Notes under the pieces: generated by a model
What the model saw: only the letters and a program-made list of their open reading frames with translations
The model's database searches: none
What the model was told of the DNA's origin: nothing
Assembly: GCA_018524725.1 (NCBI GenBank)
Contig: JAEUWP010000630.1
Location: forward strand, 17,013 to 81,012
DNA: 64,000 nucleotides
Reading direction: 5' to 3'
Source: Podaxis mareebaensis
Taxonomy: Eukaryota; Basidiomycota; Agaricomycetes; Agaricales; Agaricaceae
Shown: positions 1 to 11,649 of the stretch, in pieces
Layout of the letters: each line of letters starts with the position of its first letter
How positions within the stretch are numbered: position 1 is the stretch's first letter
Position numbers and translations under genes: made by a program

Positions 1-850
1 TGGCAATGCGGACTCCAATGCCTGAGATGTCAGGATTGGCCTCTATGCAATTTGGGCCAAGTTGAGTGATGTGCGACATCGCAGCAGTGGTCGTTGCGGA
101 CATATTGAGGGAGGGAAGTAGTGTAGTTCGCTACGTTGTATTAGCAACTATCTGGTTATGAAGCCAGCATGCTCGATCGGACGTAATCCGAGCCCAAAGA
201 TCACAATCACACAAGCCAAGACGGTTGATAAAATGATATGCGCTATCCTGTAGACTTATGGGCGCTGGGAACGGGACTAGAACACATGTGTTGGACCTTC
301 CAAGACTTCTGGGCCGTTGACAGCGCGGGAATGCATATTTCAGTCAAACGCTCGGGCCCCGTGTTAATCAACCTCTGGGATGCGGACGGTTCCCAGCTAA
401 GAATACGCAGTGCAAAAAGTCCATGTATGATAGATGTTTCCGCCTGTAGGCATCGACCCTGAGGCCTGAGCGTTGAACACTCAGTGTCATGCGACGCCGC
501 CATAAGACAGCCCAAGACCGCTGGGAAACTGGCAAGGATGTTCGACAAGCGTGGGGTATTCATTTCTTGTTTTAGAGAGCCACAGGCGCGCGAAGGGAAA
601 CGTGGTGGAGGGCGCTTTCGTTCGGCTGCGAGGCATCAATATTTCAATCACCTGCGCTGCATAAGACTTCTATTCCCTGCTTACCATTCACGACCCCCAC
701 TCCAGCTCCTCCCAGCGTAGCCTCCCTCCTTTCCCCGTAGCCTCCATTGAAGGAAGTTGTTATGAGCGGAAACTTCTGTAAAGGTCTGATCGTTGCCGAT
801 CGATGTTGAATCGGTGCAATGTGCAAACTTATATTTCTGATGTAGACTTT
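1..850. other. Left-edge region without a recognisable gene
   Basis: Short open frames exist on both strands (for example 238-462 + and 243-563 -), but they overlap each other, lack recognisable motifs and show no convincing splice partners. The last 150 bases presumably hold the promoter and 5' leader of the NACHT gene that begins at about 851. I see no repeat, RNA gene or mobile element here. Confidence 0.4.
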
Positions 851-3790
851 ATGGGCTGTTTCTCCAGTGGGAACAACGTGGACTCGCCGCGCGACTACCG
901 CTGTTGGTATATCCCTCTTGATGTCTAAGGGACTACAATCTCATAAAAGGCTGACAGTAACTGAACAGTTATTCGAAAGGCATGCAATCGCCTGCGCTGT
1001 TGACTCCCCTCCACATCAGCTTTCCCCGACACAGGAAAACCTCCTGAGAGAAGTCCGGTCCTGGATGGATGGATCTTTCCGGCAGACGAAAATTATGTGG
1101 CTATGCGGACCTGCCAAAGTCGGCAAGTCTGCGATCGTACGGAGACTAGCAGAAACCGAGAACTCGTCGCCCACCTCCATACTTCGTGCCGCGCTGTTCC
1201 TTCCGAAACCGGTGGACCTCCAACGTATCTTCGTCACGATTGCGCATCAACTCGCTGTTAGATATCCGAGGTACGAGCGATATGTTGTGGAGCTGCTGGA
1301 AGTTGTTCGCCCTGGGTTGGTTGAAGATCCCCTGGACAAACAATTCAAAAAGTTAGTCAAGAAACCCTTCGTCGACCTGAGGAAAAGGCTGTTCAATGAA
1401 CTCAATGGTCCCATCTTGGTTCTCCTTGATGGATTGGATCATTGTCATAGCACGTTTGCGCAGCGTGATGTTGTCCATCTTATCGCCCAATTTGTGCAAG
1501 AACATCCTGCGGCCCCTCTCATTTGGCTCATAGTCAGTCGCGATGAGCCTCACATTCGCGGTGGCTTCGGCCCGAACACCCCACCAGTGTACCTAGAGAA
1601 GCAGGTACCCGCTCACCGCGAGGTCGAACGTTTCCAAACACCAGATATAGCTCACCCGCGCCATACCTCCATCCACCGCGGCGGGTCATCTCTGTCACCA
1701 GCACACTCAGAGACCCTTAAGCAACTCACTGATCAGGCAATTCCTGACATCGAGTTCGACTCAGCTGCACGCTCTCCCCCTCCTCGGTGCCACCCTAATA
1801 CACGGACCGCCATTTTTGGCGAGATCTGGCCCTGGATGGATAATGAAGCTCGTGCAGAACGGATTTTATGGTTGTGTGGACCTATCGGCGTTGGAAAATC
1901 GGCCATCATGCAGTCGCTCGCAGATCACGAGTCGAGGTCCCCGAGGTCCAGGTTGGGCGCCACCATGTTTTTTGTGGGGCCCAAGAAACGCTACGACTCA
2001 CAGCGTGTTTTCACCACTATCGCTCTTCAACTCTCTCGCAAGTTTCCGCAGTACCGGGAATATACGGCGGAACTTCTCAGTGCTGACTCCAACCTTGTCG
2101 GGAAGGCCATGGAGCAGCAATTCCACTTGCTTATTGAGCGACCCATTTCCGAGGATAGAGTGCTACATGCTTTTAAAACAGTCCTGATAATGCTCGATGG
2201 GCTAGACGAACTCACAGGCGTAAATCCGCGGCGTGAGCTTATACGTCTTATCCATGAATTTACGCAACGGCATCCCACAACACCCCTCATCTGGGTCCTT
2301 TCGAGTCGCCCCGATGATCACATAAGTACCGCTTTCTCTTATCAAACGGAGGGTCGAATAAGCTACCGGAAAATAGTGGTCGCCCCTGATCGCCAGGACG
2401 TCGAACGGTACCTACGGGAAGAATTGCGCGGGCTCAGGCCCTCTCATTACGCCCGAACGTGGCCAGATGATGTAAAGATCGCAAGGCTGATAGAGTACTC
2501 TTCTGGGTTGTTCATTGTTGCCTTCACAACCGTTCACTTCTTGAGAAACCCAGCTTATGGAGATTTGAACTCACGCCTCGAGACAGTCTTGCATATCATC
2601 GACCAAACTTCCTTGTCCAACGGGGAAACGGATTATTTTCACAATCTCAACGCTTTATACACCGAAATTCTCTCTGCAATACCTCAAGACGTGCAACCTA
2701 ATACCATGGATCTATTGATGCTTCTACTTCCTGAGATGTGGAGCGGGGACTTCGTTCTCGTCTGTAATTTGTTGGGCATCACTAAAGAAGCTGCGTATGA
2801 TGCACTCGGGAAGCTTCATTCGGTTCTAGATATTCCTCCACCTGAGGAGGCCTCCAACAGGCCGCTCAGGGCCCTTCATGACTCCTTTGTCAATTACCTC
2901 AGCGGTCTCACTTCTAAGTTCGGTACGGATCGGCTGACAGCGAAGAGGAAGATCTTCGAGATGAATGCACGGATTCTGATGGCTTCGTTTGACCCGGGTG
3001 AGCACCAAGTTTGGTGATTATTTGTCACATTTGTTAACAGTCCATGCAGACAAATCCGTGTTTCAGGCCTCGAGGATAAAAGTGTCGTGGCCGCAACGGG
3101 ACGAAACCATCATTCGAAATGAGCTTTTCGCATGGTCGCTCAGCTGGTTGTTGGACGCTGTGCCTGGAATGACGGGAGACAGCCTCGAGGACGCACCTAA
3201 AATATTAGCTCCTATTTTCCAGGACCTCGATTATAGGAGAGAGCTTATACCCCTCGATGGCGGTGGTAATTCTGTGGCAGCCCAAGTCTTGAGCTCGGTC
3301 GGTGTCTACTTGCCCGGAAATCTGACGTTTGTCCTGATGTGTTCGCAGGGGTTTTTACCGCATTTACGTGAATGGGAGGTCGTTGATAACGTGCCAATCA
3401 AGTCTCTAGACTTGACTCGTGTTCGTTGGGATCAACCAACCTGCGCATATTTTGCGGTACGCAGAAATGTCGGCCAGGAATCGCCTCAGGAGTATTTAGA
3501 GCAAGTCAATGTTTTCTGGTCGCAGCATCCATCCCAAGACGTAAGCGTCGGGTCCTTAATATCGGTTCATTTACGACTTACGACGTCTGCTGCAGTTATC
3601 AAACGAAAGGGAGTCTTTCCGCGGTAGGCTTGATCAATCAGTCCAGGATCGCGTTCGAATGCATATCACAAATGCGGAATCTGGTTCAGGTGTAATGTTA
3701 ATCGGTAAGGGTGAAAAGGGGTGTGCATTTACCGTGACCATATATGGCCAGGAAGTGGGATATTGCCTTCTCCCCTACGACAACTTTTGA
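851..3790 (+). CDS. Tandem double-NACHT NTPase (fungal NLR-like protein)
   Basis: Proposed exons 851-906, 980-2997, 3041-3540 and 3596-3790 (922 aa). Two NACHT-type P-loop modules are visible. The first has Walker A GPAKVGKS near residue 62, Walker B LLDGLD near 169 and a sensor-like IWLIVSRDEP. The second has GPIGVGKS near 319, LLDGLDEL-like Walker B near 425 and IWVLSSRPDD. Each is preceded by a similar lead-in (PP..SP/HPNT..REV/GEI..WMD), so the whole module appears duplicated about 257 residues apart. NACHT ATPases are signal-transducing NTPases of fungal self/non-self recognition and programmed cell death. The C-terminal third after the second module shows no WD40, ankyrin or TPR repeats that I can see. 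A start at ATG 921 without the first intron is the alternative (923 aa); the 851 start gives an N-terminal MGC motif. The last two exons rest on splice signals and an open frame only. Confidence 0.8.
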
Positions 3791-3847
3791 ACACAGACTT
3801 TGTGTCGCTTCCTTATCACGAGTAGGCATTCATACTGTATCTAGTCT

Positions 3848-3889
3848 GTTTCTTTTCTTTTTCTTTTTTTCCTTTTTCTTTTTTTTGCC
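3848..3889 (+). promoter_or_regulatory. Pyrimidine-rich tract upstream of the ARID gene
   Basis: A nearly pure T/C run about 160 bases before the ATG at 4052. CT-rich tracts close to transcription starts are common in filamentous and mushroom fungi, so this probably marks the core promoter of the downstream gene. It follows the stop of the NACHT gene by only about 60 bases. Confidence 0.35.
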
Positions 3890-4051
3890 TTGTCTCGAGC
3901 TATTAGTGCCACAAGGAATTGAGTATGAGAAAGAAGAAGTGGCGTTTAACTTTGCGCTTGAGACTGGCTTGTGCCGTTGTGTGAGGAGGTGCTTAGTCAG
4001 CCAATGACGATAAAAGCAGATTAAGGGAGAGGGGACAGGCCAGGACATACG

Positions 4052-7000
4052 ATGCCACCGTCAGGACCAGGGACAATCTACCCATTTGCCGACAAGGCCC
4101 AGTTCGATGCCACATACCGCGCCATATGTGCCCACAAGAACATATCCCTCGACCTCTCCCACCTCGTCCTCGACGGGACCTCTGTCGATCTCCATCAACT
4201 GCACCTCCTCGTGTTTAAACTCGGCGGAGAGGCCAAGGCAAGTGTCTGCTTTCATAGAATGAATAAATGGAGGTGCTGACTTGAGCATGGCTGTGTTTGC
4301 AGGTGAATGAAAGCGGGCTGTGGGGGGAAATTGCACAGCGAATGGGATTCAACGATCCGTTCTCACTGTCAACTCCTCAGCGCTGGTTTACAGATTCAAA
4401 TAAGGAGCGGCCTGCGTCAGCCACCCCATCTCCGTCTGGTTCTCTTCCATCACCACCACTACCACCATCATCATCTACACCACCACCACCATCGTCACAG
4501 CCGACGCCCCAGTCCCAGACTCCAGTGATCCCCTCCACAGCATCGAATAATAGTACAGTCGCGCAACATCTCTCACGCGTCTACAAACTTTATCTCACGT
4601 TCTTTGACCAAGCAATCAAAGAAAACATCGCTCAGAATCGTGCACGCGCTCAAGCCGCCATGCAAGCTACCGCACAAGCACAAGCTGCTCAAGCCCAGGC
4701 CCATGCTCAGGCGACAGCCCAAGCCGTCGCACATGCCCATACCACCCACACACTGATACCACATGGTATACCCCTCACACAATTCCTCACACAGTACGTC
4801 GGCCTGCAACAAAGCTACGTCGACAATATCTCTGCACAAGAGCGGTTTTTGTTGTTGGAGTGGACGCAGTTGAGTGAGGGGGAGTTGAGGAATAAGGTGA
4901 AGGCTTCGGAGAGTATGGTTGGGATGGTGGCGAGGGTGAGGGAGAAGTTGAAGGAGATGAGGGAGGGTTCGTCGGGGGTCAGGGAGAGGCCTGGGTTTAC
5001 GACGTCTGTGGCGGTGGGGATTGTGTTGCCGGGGATGAAGGTTCCACCGCCCCCGAGTGCACCGCCGATTGGACCTGTCCCGCCTGTCCCTAATTCGTCG
5101 GGTGTGCCGGCGCTGCCGGCCCCGTCGTCTGCTGGGTCGTTGCATACGGGTGTGCGGTTTATATCGTCAGGGTTGAAGGGTGAGCCGCTGCCGCCGCCAG
5201 AACCCAAAATGGGATCGAAGGCGTCGTTTGAGGTGGTGTATAGGCTTATTCAGGAATGTAACAGTAAGTTCTGCTGTTGACTAGGCGCTTATGGGCTGTT
5301 AATCGCGTGTGCACAGTTACTGAGGCGTCGCTGGACAATACCATGGACTCTATTATTGTGCCTGCAGAGAAGCTTCCGGAGCATCATGCGCTGTTGGATA
5401 AAGTATCGCAGGCCTGTGCAGAGATTGATACGAAGCTCGCTATGATACATGATGTACTACAGCAAGAGAACTATATCAAGCGGATGATCATTATTGTAAG
5501 TCTTGTATTGTCTTGTGAACCCCTTGGGCCTTGTGGTTCGCTCACACGACTCGTTCTCTTACTTTCCCTTTGAATAGGCGTCGCAAATTGTATACCAGAA
5601 GGCACTCTTGACGAAAGCAGACTGGGAACGACGATACGTGCTTACTGTCGATATGCTGAAGAGTATGCTGGCAGAGATTCAATACCTCGTGGGGTTGTAC
5701 AACCAGAAGATACGAGGGCTGATGGACGCGTTCCAGAGTACGGCATCACAACACGGGCATGATGCTGCAGTTCAGCAGCTACCGAGTTGGGTGCAGGTGC
5801 AGCTACAGCAGCAGGCTGAGCAGGCAGCGCAACAGCCGCGGCCACCATTACATTATACCCCCGAGGAGTTTGCGGCGATGGACCCGGAAGAGCGTCAACG
5901 TGCGAGACAGTTGCAACGCGCGCAGGAGGCCGAAGCGGAGCTAGTAAAGTTTCGGGAGGGGTATAAGAAGGAGGGACCAGAGGAGGTAATTAGGTGGATT
6001 GAGAACCGGTGTCGACCGCTAAAGAACGTGTATGAAGAATACCTGGAGCAACGGAAGGTGTTGGAAGAAAGGTTGAGGGAACGCGAGAGAGAGAGGGAGG
6101 AAGAGGAGGAAGAGAAGAGGTACAGTGCGATGGGAAGACGGAGGTGGTCGCTGCGGGAGGAGGGTGAAGGGGCGGGGAATAAGAGCGGGAGTGGTGGGAG
6201 TGGAGGTGGGAGTAGCGGGGGCAGCAAGTTTGGCGCGTTGACTAAGCGGGTCAAGGCTCCTACCAAGACGGATTGGGGTGCAGAGGGGACACTGGGATTG
6301 CCATTCACCGAAGAGGAACATGCGGCTGCAGTGCTATTTGTGCAGTGTGCTACTCAGGAATTTGGTGCTTTGCGTAAGTACTGGAGTGTTCTATTTTGTG
6401 GTGCCGTTGCTGATTGGGTGATGTATGTAGCTGCGACGGCCCAGATGCTGAGCTGGGATACAGATCTGACGCCAGAAGAGCAAAAGGAGTATCATCGGTT
6501 GCATGACAAAGGCTACCGCCAGTATCAAGAGTATGGCCCAAAAACGGCGCTGTTGCATCTGCTGATGGGCCAGGATTCGACCACGAAGCGGTTCATTGTG
6601 ATTGTAAGTTTTTATCGACACCGATGATTCATGACGGTTGCACCCGAAAGCTAATAATAACGCGAAAGGGATATGTGCTATCGTACCAGCAGCATGTGTT
6701 TGCCACCGGGACGAAGCGGTATATCCTTACATTGGATCAATTGGAAGAGTGGGTGGAAGACTACGGTGATATAATTGAGGAGTTTATAGAGCGGAAGAAC
6801 GCGATGCACCGGGAACAGGTGGAAGCGCACATGAGGAGCATGGGGCGGATACTGGATCTCAGTGGGGTGGACATTGGTGCACTGGGGGGCAGCGGGAGTC
6901 GGAAGAACCGGAACAAGAACAATAAGAAAAAGAAGAAGAAAAAGGCGAAGATTACGCCTGCAGAGGAAGAGGAGGAGGCAGAGGTGGAAGATGAGGAGGA

Positions 7001-7067
7001 GGAGAAGATGGGAGATGTGTTGGTTGGGGTAGTAGACTTTCTGGAGATGTACAAGAACCGTATGTAG
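4052..7067 (+). CDS. ARID/BRIGHT-domain chromatin protein (SWI1-like)
   Basis: Exons 4052-4237, 4303-5263, 5317-5495, 5578-6373, 6431-6603 and 6669-7067 give 897 aa. An ARID DNA-binding domain lies in the first ~100 residues, recognisable from VDLHQLHLLVFKLGG followed, across intron 1, by a GLWGEIAQRMGF helix. This resembles the ARID of SWI1-type subunits of SWI/SNF chromatin remodellers, so a nuclear role is inferred. After it come Pro/Ser-rich and Gln/Ala-rich low-complexity stretches, a long helical region with acidic/basic repeats, and a C-terminal Lys-rich then Glu-rich segment before the final residues. Intron 1 uses a GC-AG pair (AAG/GCAAGT at 4237/4238); the GT donor two bases on would hit a stop. 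The intron at 6374-6430 is 57 nt without a stop, so its retention would add 19 residues in frame. Confidence 0.8.
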
Positions 7068-7234
7068 AGTAATGAGCCGGGTGATCCGGGATATATCACG
7101 TGTAGGGGTGGAGAGCCGGAAGCCGGAGAGAGAGGGTTCATAAAGGCGGGCGAGGAGGTCCAATCAATTCCATCCACTCGCTCTATCTCCACCTATTTAT
7201 ATCTGGTACGCGCTCTCCTCCCTCTCCATCCGCC

Positions 7235-9324
7235 ATGCTCAGACTCTCAACCCGTGCCTCATCCAGACTTATTGTCAGTTTATCCACCCTATTTATTTAA
7301 TTATTTGGTAACATTTTCATTCAGCGCCCAATGGCTCGCTCGGCCTCGTCGGCATCGCCACCCCAGGACCCTCCACCGGGCTACGCTGTCGACCCCTCCG
7401 CTCCCCCCATGTTGCGCTACCAGGCCTCCCTGCCGACCCTCCCCGTGCCAACGCTCCAGTCGACATGCTCAAAATACCTTGAGACAGTCCAGCCACTCCT
7501 TACCCCCGAGGCGTTCGCGCGCACCCAAAACGTGGTTGACAAGTTCCTCGCATCCCCGCAGGCTGCCCAGCTGCAGAAACGCCTCCAAGACCGCGCGGCG
7601 CAGCCAGGTACGAAGAACTGGCTGTCTGACTGGTGGAATGACGTGGCGTACATGGGATACCGCGATCCCGTCGTTGTCTACGTCAGCTACTTCTTTGTCC
7701 ATGCCGACGATAAATTCCGGAAAGACCAGGCCAAGCGAGCTGCGAGTCTTGTCAAGGCCATTTTGCCTTTCCGTGAACTCGTCGAGAGGTGCGCAAGTCG
7801 TAACTCAATCTCGGTGGTTTGTCGTTTGCTTATGCTAATTATTATGTAGTGGACGTCTAGAACCCGAAAAAGTTAAAGGCGCCCCGTTGTGCATGGCCTC
7901 GTACAAATGGTTGTTCCATTCGTCACGATACCCTGTCAAGCCATCTGATACTGCGCACAAGTTTGATCCCAAGACGCACAACCATATGGCTGTTGTCCGG
8001 AAGAACAAGTTCTTCATCGTTCCGCTTGCTGATGCCTCTGGTCGGGAACTTTCTGCTGCCGAGTTGGAGCTCCAGTTCAACAGGATCATTGCCGCTGCTG
8101 GCGAGGCTCCGGATGCATACCCCGTTGGTGCGCTTACGGGCGATAATAGGGATTTATGGGCGGATGCGAGGGAGGCGTTGTTGGCTGCATCTCCGGATGG
8201 GACAAATGAGAAGTTGTTGAAGAAGATTGAGAGTGCGATGATTGTCATTGCATTGGACGATACCAAGCCGGTCACGAGGGAGGATATTAGCTGGGGAACA
8301 TGGGTTGGTGATGGCCGCAACAGATTTTACGACAAGCATCAAAGTGAGTGATCTGCTGCTGATACGTGAGGGGTTTGTACTGATGAGTGTATGCATAGTC
8401 ATCGTGTACGAGAATGGTCGCTCTGGATTCCTTGGCGAACACTCATGTATGGATGGTACCCCAACCCTTCGTATGAACGAGTTCATTCTTGCCACCCTCG
8501 CTAGTGGCAAAGTTGACCTCGGCGCTCCTACCGTCTCGAACCCCTCTGCCCTCCCCGAACCCGAACAACTCAACTTTAAACTCAACGACACCGTCAAATC
8601 GCTCATTACCGGCGCCACCCAACGTTTCGATGACCTCGTATCCAAACATGACCTCCACGTGCTCCACTATGAGGGCTACGGCAAGAACCTCATGAAACAC
8701 TACAAATTCTCTCCAGATGCCTGGGCCCAACTCGTCAAGCAACTCGCGTTCCACAAAATGTTCGGAAGGCCCGGTGTCACTTACGAATCTGCGCAAACGC
8801 GCAAGTTCCAGTTGGGTCGGACGGAGGTGATTAGGAGTGCGAGTAACGAGAGTAAAGCGTGGGCTGAGGCGATGTTGGATCCGCATGCATGGTCTGATCC
8901 TATCCGCCTCCGGGAGTTGTTCCGCAAAGCTGTGGCGCGGCATATCCAGTACTCAACTTGGGCTGCTGATGCACAGGGTGTGGATCGGCATTTGTTTGGG
9001 TTGAAGAAACTTGTGCAGGCGGGTGAAGAGGTGCCGGAGTTGTACGAGGATGAAGCATACAGCAAGTCGAGTCATTGGGAGTTGAGTACGAGCCAGTTGA
9101 GTAGTCGGTACTTTGATGGGTGGGGGTATGGAGAGGTTGTGCCGGATGGGTATGGGTTGTCGTATTCGATTGGGGATGAGTATGTGAGGTGGACGATTAC
9201 GAGTTTGAAGAGGAGGACGGAGGAGTTGAAGCATTATCTTGCGGAGGCTGCGACGGAGGTTAGGCAGATGTTGGAAGCGGCGGAGAGGAAGGACAAGGAG
9301 AGGGAGGGGAAGGGGAAGTTGTGA
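7235..9324 (+). CDS. CAT2: Carnitine O-acetyltransferase (dual mitochondrial/peroxisomal)
   Basis: Exons 7235-7273, 7325-7788, 7850-8343 and 8399-9324 give 640 aa. The product transfers acetyl groups between CoA and carnitine for export from peroxisomes and import into mitochondria. Family hallmarks are clear: the N-terminal block around MLRYQASLPTLPVP, the WWNDVAY region, the catalytic histidine in GFLGEHSCMDG (about residue 347), and the C-terminal GYGLSYSIGDEYVRW block. Exon 1 encodes a 13-residue Arg/Ser-rich amphipathic start (MLRLSTRASSRLI) typical of a mitochondrial presequence. Exon 2 holds a second in-frame ATG at 7331, which could start a shorter form. The C-terminus is GKL, a weak variant of the PTS1 peroxisomal signal. 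This matches yeast Cat2, whose two forms are made from alternative starts. Length is normal for the family. Confidence 0.93.
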
Positions 9325-10025
9325 GTTGAGTGCTCTGAGCGCTGAGCAGCGGGTACTAGCCCGGGTTTGGTTATTTAAAAGTATTTGTCGTTAATAATTA
9401 GATGCACTTTTGATACCTGGAATTTCTCTGGAGGATGGACGGTTTTTTGAGAAATCTTTTCAAAATCAGATTGTTGCTGGAATACATGGAGCTAAGATGC
9501 TACACTACAGTTCATGGTTGGTGATGAAAAAGATAAGCGCCCGTTTGGCGCTTGGAAGTTTAATCACCCTTTCGAAAATAGGCGCCGTGGCGGTTGTTGC
9601 CGTAAGTGTATGTTTTCGCTGAAGTGGCCACAATGATATCGATGCCCTTCAAGTCCGTCTACAATAATACAAAACCTGCAGATTGTCATGAGGATAACGA
9701 ATACTTAGGAGAGCGAGTGGCCCTAGTGACGTTGGGACAGGCAGAAAGCTTGACAACTATATATATAGACCGTTGATCAACGGGGCTTAGCGGAAGATGG
9801 TTACTCTTGCACACATTCAAAAGCTTCAAATCATTTACTACAAACTATGTAATGCGTTGATCCAGACAGGAACACGCCGATCATTATACTGTACATAAAA
9901 CAATTCCCGGCCACCACCGAGCGCGCGCGAATCTCGCATGCTATGACGTAGGATTCCTTGGCCATGATGAGGCCGGTCGTGCACGACGACATTACGAGAG
10001 AACATACCTTGTACAATAAACGGGC
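9325..10025. other. Intergenic, convergent 3' regions
   Basis: Lies between the stops of the carnitine acetyltransferase (+) and an F-box-like gene (-). It probably contains both 3' UTRs. Only short, motif-less open frames are present and I see no repeat. Confidence 0.5.
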
Positions 10026-10793
10026 CTAGACACTCTGATTGATCCACTCCACCACCTCATTGCGTTTCCCCCAGGAGATCACCTCGAGCCGACGGTCGCT
10101 AATTTGGCGGAGCTGCGAAAAGACGAATGGTGAAGGGGAACGCATTAGCACTCGTAACCTTGCCAACCCAGGCAGCGCATCCAACAATTCCAGCTCTCTC
10201 TTGAACTGGCTACGATCCTCACGCAGTTCGATTGTCCAGTACGTCAACTCCCTCAACGATGTTAGCCACTCTATCTCAATCCCGCGCAGAAACAAGTGGT
10301 CGAGCAACCACAGTCTGTGTAACTGCCCACACAAGGACCTCCCGTACTTTGAGCTGGCGAACGGCGTCCAAAAGTCCCATAACCCCATGATCGTCAGGTC
10401 CGTTAACTGTGTGTGGCGGAAGGGATCTGATGAAGTGACGGGAATTAAGTCGTGCCCGTCACACGTGAGTGCAACGATGTTGGTGCAGGTGGAAATAACA
10501 CCGCAATGGTCTCTGAAGATCCACAACCGACGCACGCGTGGTGCGAGTTGGTCACCCGTCCGAAGGTAGTCTGCGAATTGTGTTGTCCGGTGGGGTGTGT
10601 CGAGCACAATTGGGACGACGGGTAGACATGCTAGTTTGCAAAGGTCGCGTAGAGTACGCGAAACGCGAAGGAGAATGACGTAGTTCTTTTGAGATTGTGC
10701 GCAGAGGATGAATGCGATTTCGAGGAGAAGTTCGGTGGGTAGTCTGGAGAGGTAGGGTCCGAGGGTGGTTTCGTCGATCTTCATGGTGGTCAT
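10026..10793 (-). CDS. F-box-like protein, basidiomycete multicopy family
   Basis: Single-exon frame of 255 aa starting with ATG at 10793 (a second ATG three codons later is possible). The N-terminal LPTELLLEIAFILCAQSQ followed by a VSRTLRDLCKLACLP helix resembles a degenerate F-box, the Skp1-binding module of SCF ubiquitin ligases. A region with APRVRRLWIF and a TCTNIVAL-like segment follows, as in the related genes at 34754-35599 and 56863-57999. No C-terminal repeat domain is obvious, so a substrate cannot be proposed. The family is widespread in mushroom genomes and mostly uncharacterised. Confidence 0.65.
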   Translation of the reverse strand: MTTMKIDETTLGPYLSRLPTELLLEIAFILCAQSQKNYVILLRVSRTLRDLCKLACLPVVPIVLDTPHRTTQFADYLRTGDQLAPRVRRLWIFRDHCGVISTCTNIVALTCDGHDLIPVTSSDPFRHTQLTDLTIMGLWDFWTPFASSKYGRSLCGQLHRLWLLDHLFLRGIEIEWLTSLRELTYWTIELREDRSQFKRELELLDALPGLARLRVLMRSPSPFVFSQLRQISDRRLEVISWGKRNEVVEWINQSV

Positions 10794-11649
10794 GAGTCAC
10801 GGTGGAATAGAGGAGCAAGTTCTGATACGGAAGATCGGTCACAATCAGATTAGTAGGGAGCATGTCGCTTCTTCTTCAAATCCTTGGGAAGCAGTTAGGA
10901 TGCTCACATACTGTTGTGGTGGCGCATGGCACCCATCACATGATATCAGTTAATTTGGAGTAGGGGATTGTTTCTACATGTCCAGGATACTCTTTTGCAG
11001 CCTCGAGCAGGTCCGCCGTGGTATAACTTTGTATCTTCCGCTATAGTTTCATGCGTTCTTTCGTGCAAATCAGGCGGAGCATTCGACACATTTTGCTTTC
11101 CACGGTCATCCTCCCCATGTCATGCCGAAGTCGGCAATACCGAATCACACTTCTGATCGTACTCACGATAGCCACCACCATCGCCGCCATGAACTGATAA
11201 CACAGTATTATATTGACTACTCAAACAGGCCAATCAGTCCGACTCTCGAGTATCCAAAAGACCGTCATATCTTGTCTTTGTTAGCCATTCCCCTTGCGTC
11301 GGAAAATCTCTCGTCATGGCTTTCAGGGCCTTTTCAGTCCCAGAAGACTGCAGGGGTAGTTGAAAGCGAATCGGCCCTACCCCTCTGATCTACTAGGCTC
11401 GGTATCAGCTGTTTGATTGTTCCTTCAAAGCTTCTGATGATCGCAGGAAGAACAAGGAAGCCTAGTGGCTCGACCACGCTATTTTTGTCAATTGTTCCTC
11501 GTCTCATGAAACAATAAAGTTACGAAACCCCAACAGCCTCTCGCTTTTTTCAAGCGTCGTGAACTGGTTAGATGCTATCCATGTTGCCGGATGTTTTGGT
11601 GCATTTCCAGCGATCGTAGGGCTCTGTAACTCGGGCATCTGGAGAGGTA
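10794..11649. other. Intergenic, no gene recognised
   Basis: Upstream of the F-box-like gene and before the start of the duplicated mycocypin segment. Short overlapping frames (10968-11156, 11122-11388) have no motif or homologous copy elsewhere in the window. Confidence 0.4.

Noticed and set aside
243..563. 106-aa minus-strand open frame at the left edge
   Set aside because: No motif, overlaps another frame on the plus strand, and no supporting signals.
4573..5145. 190-aa Arg/His/Pro-rich minus-strand frame
   Set aside because: It is a shadow of ARID-gene exon 2; its composition follows from the coding strand.
5895..6308. Pro/Leu/Ser-rich minus-strand frame
   Set aside because: Shadow of the Glu/Gly-rich part of ARID-gene exon 4.
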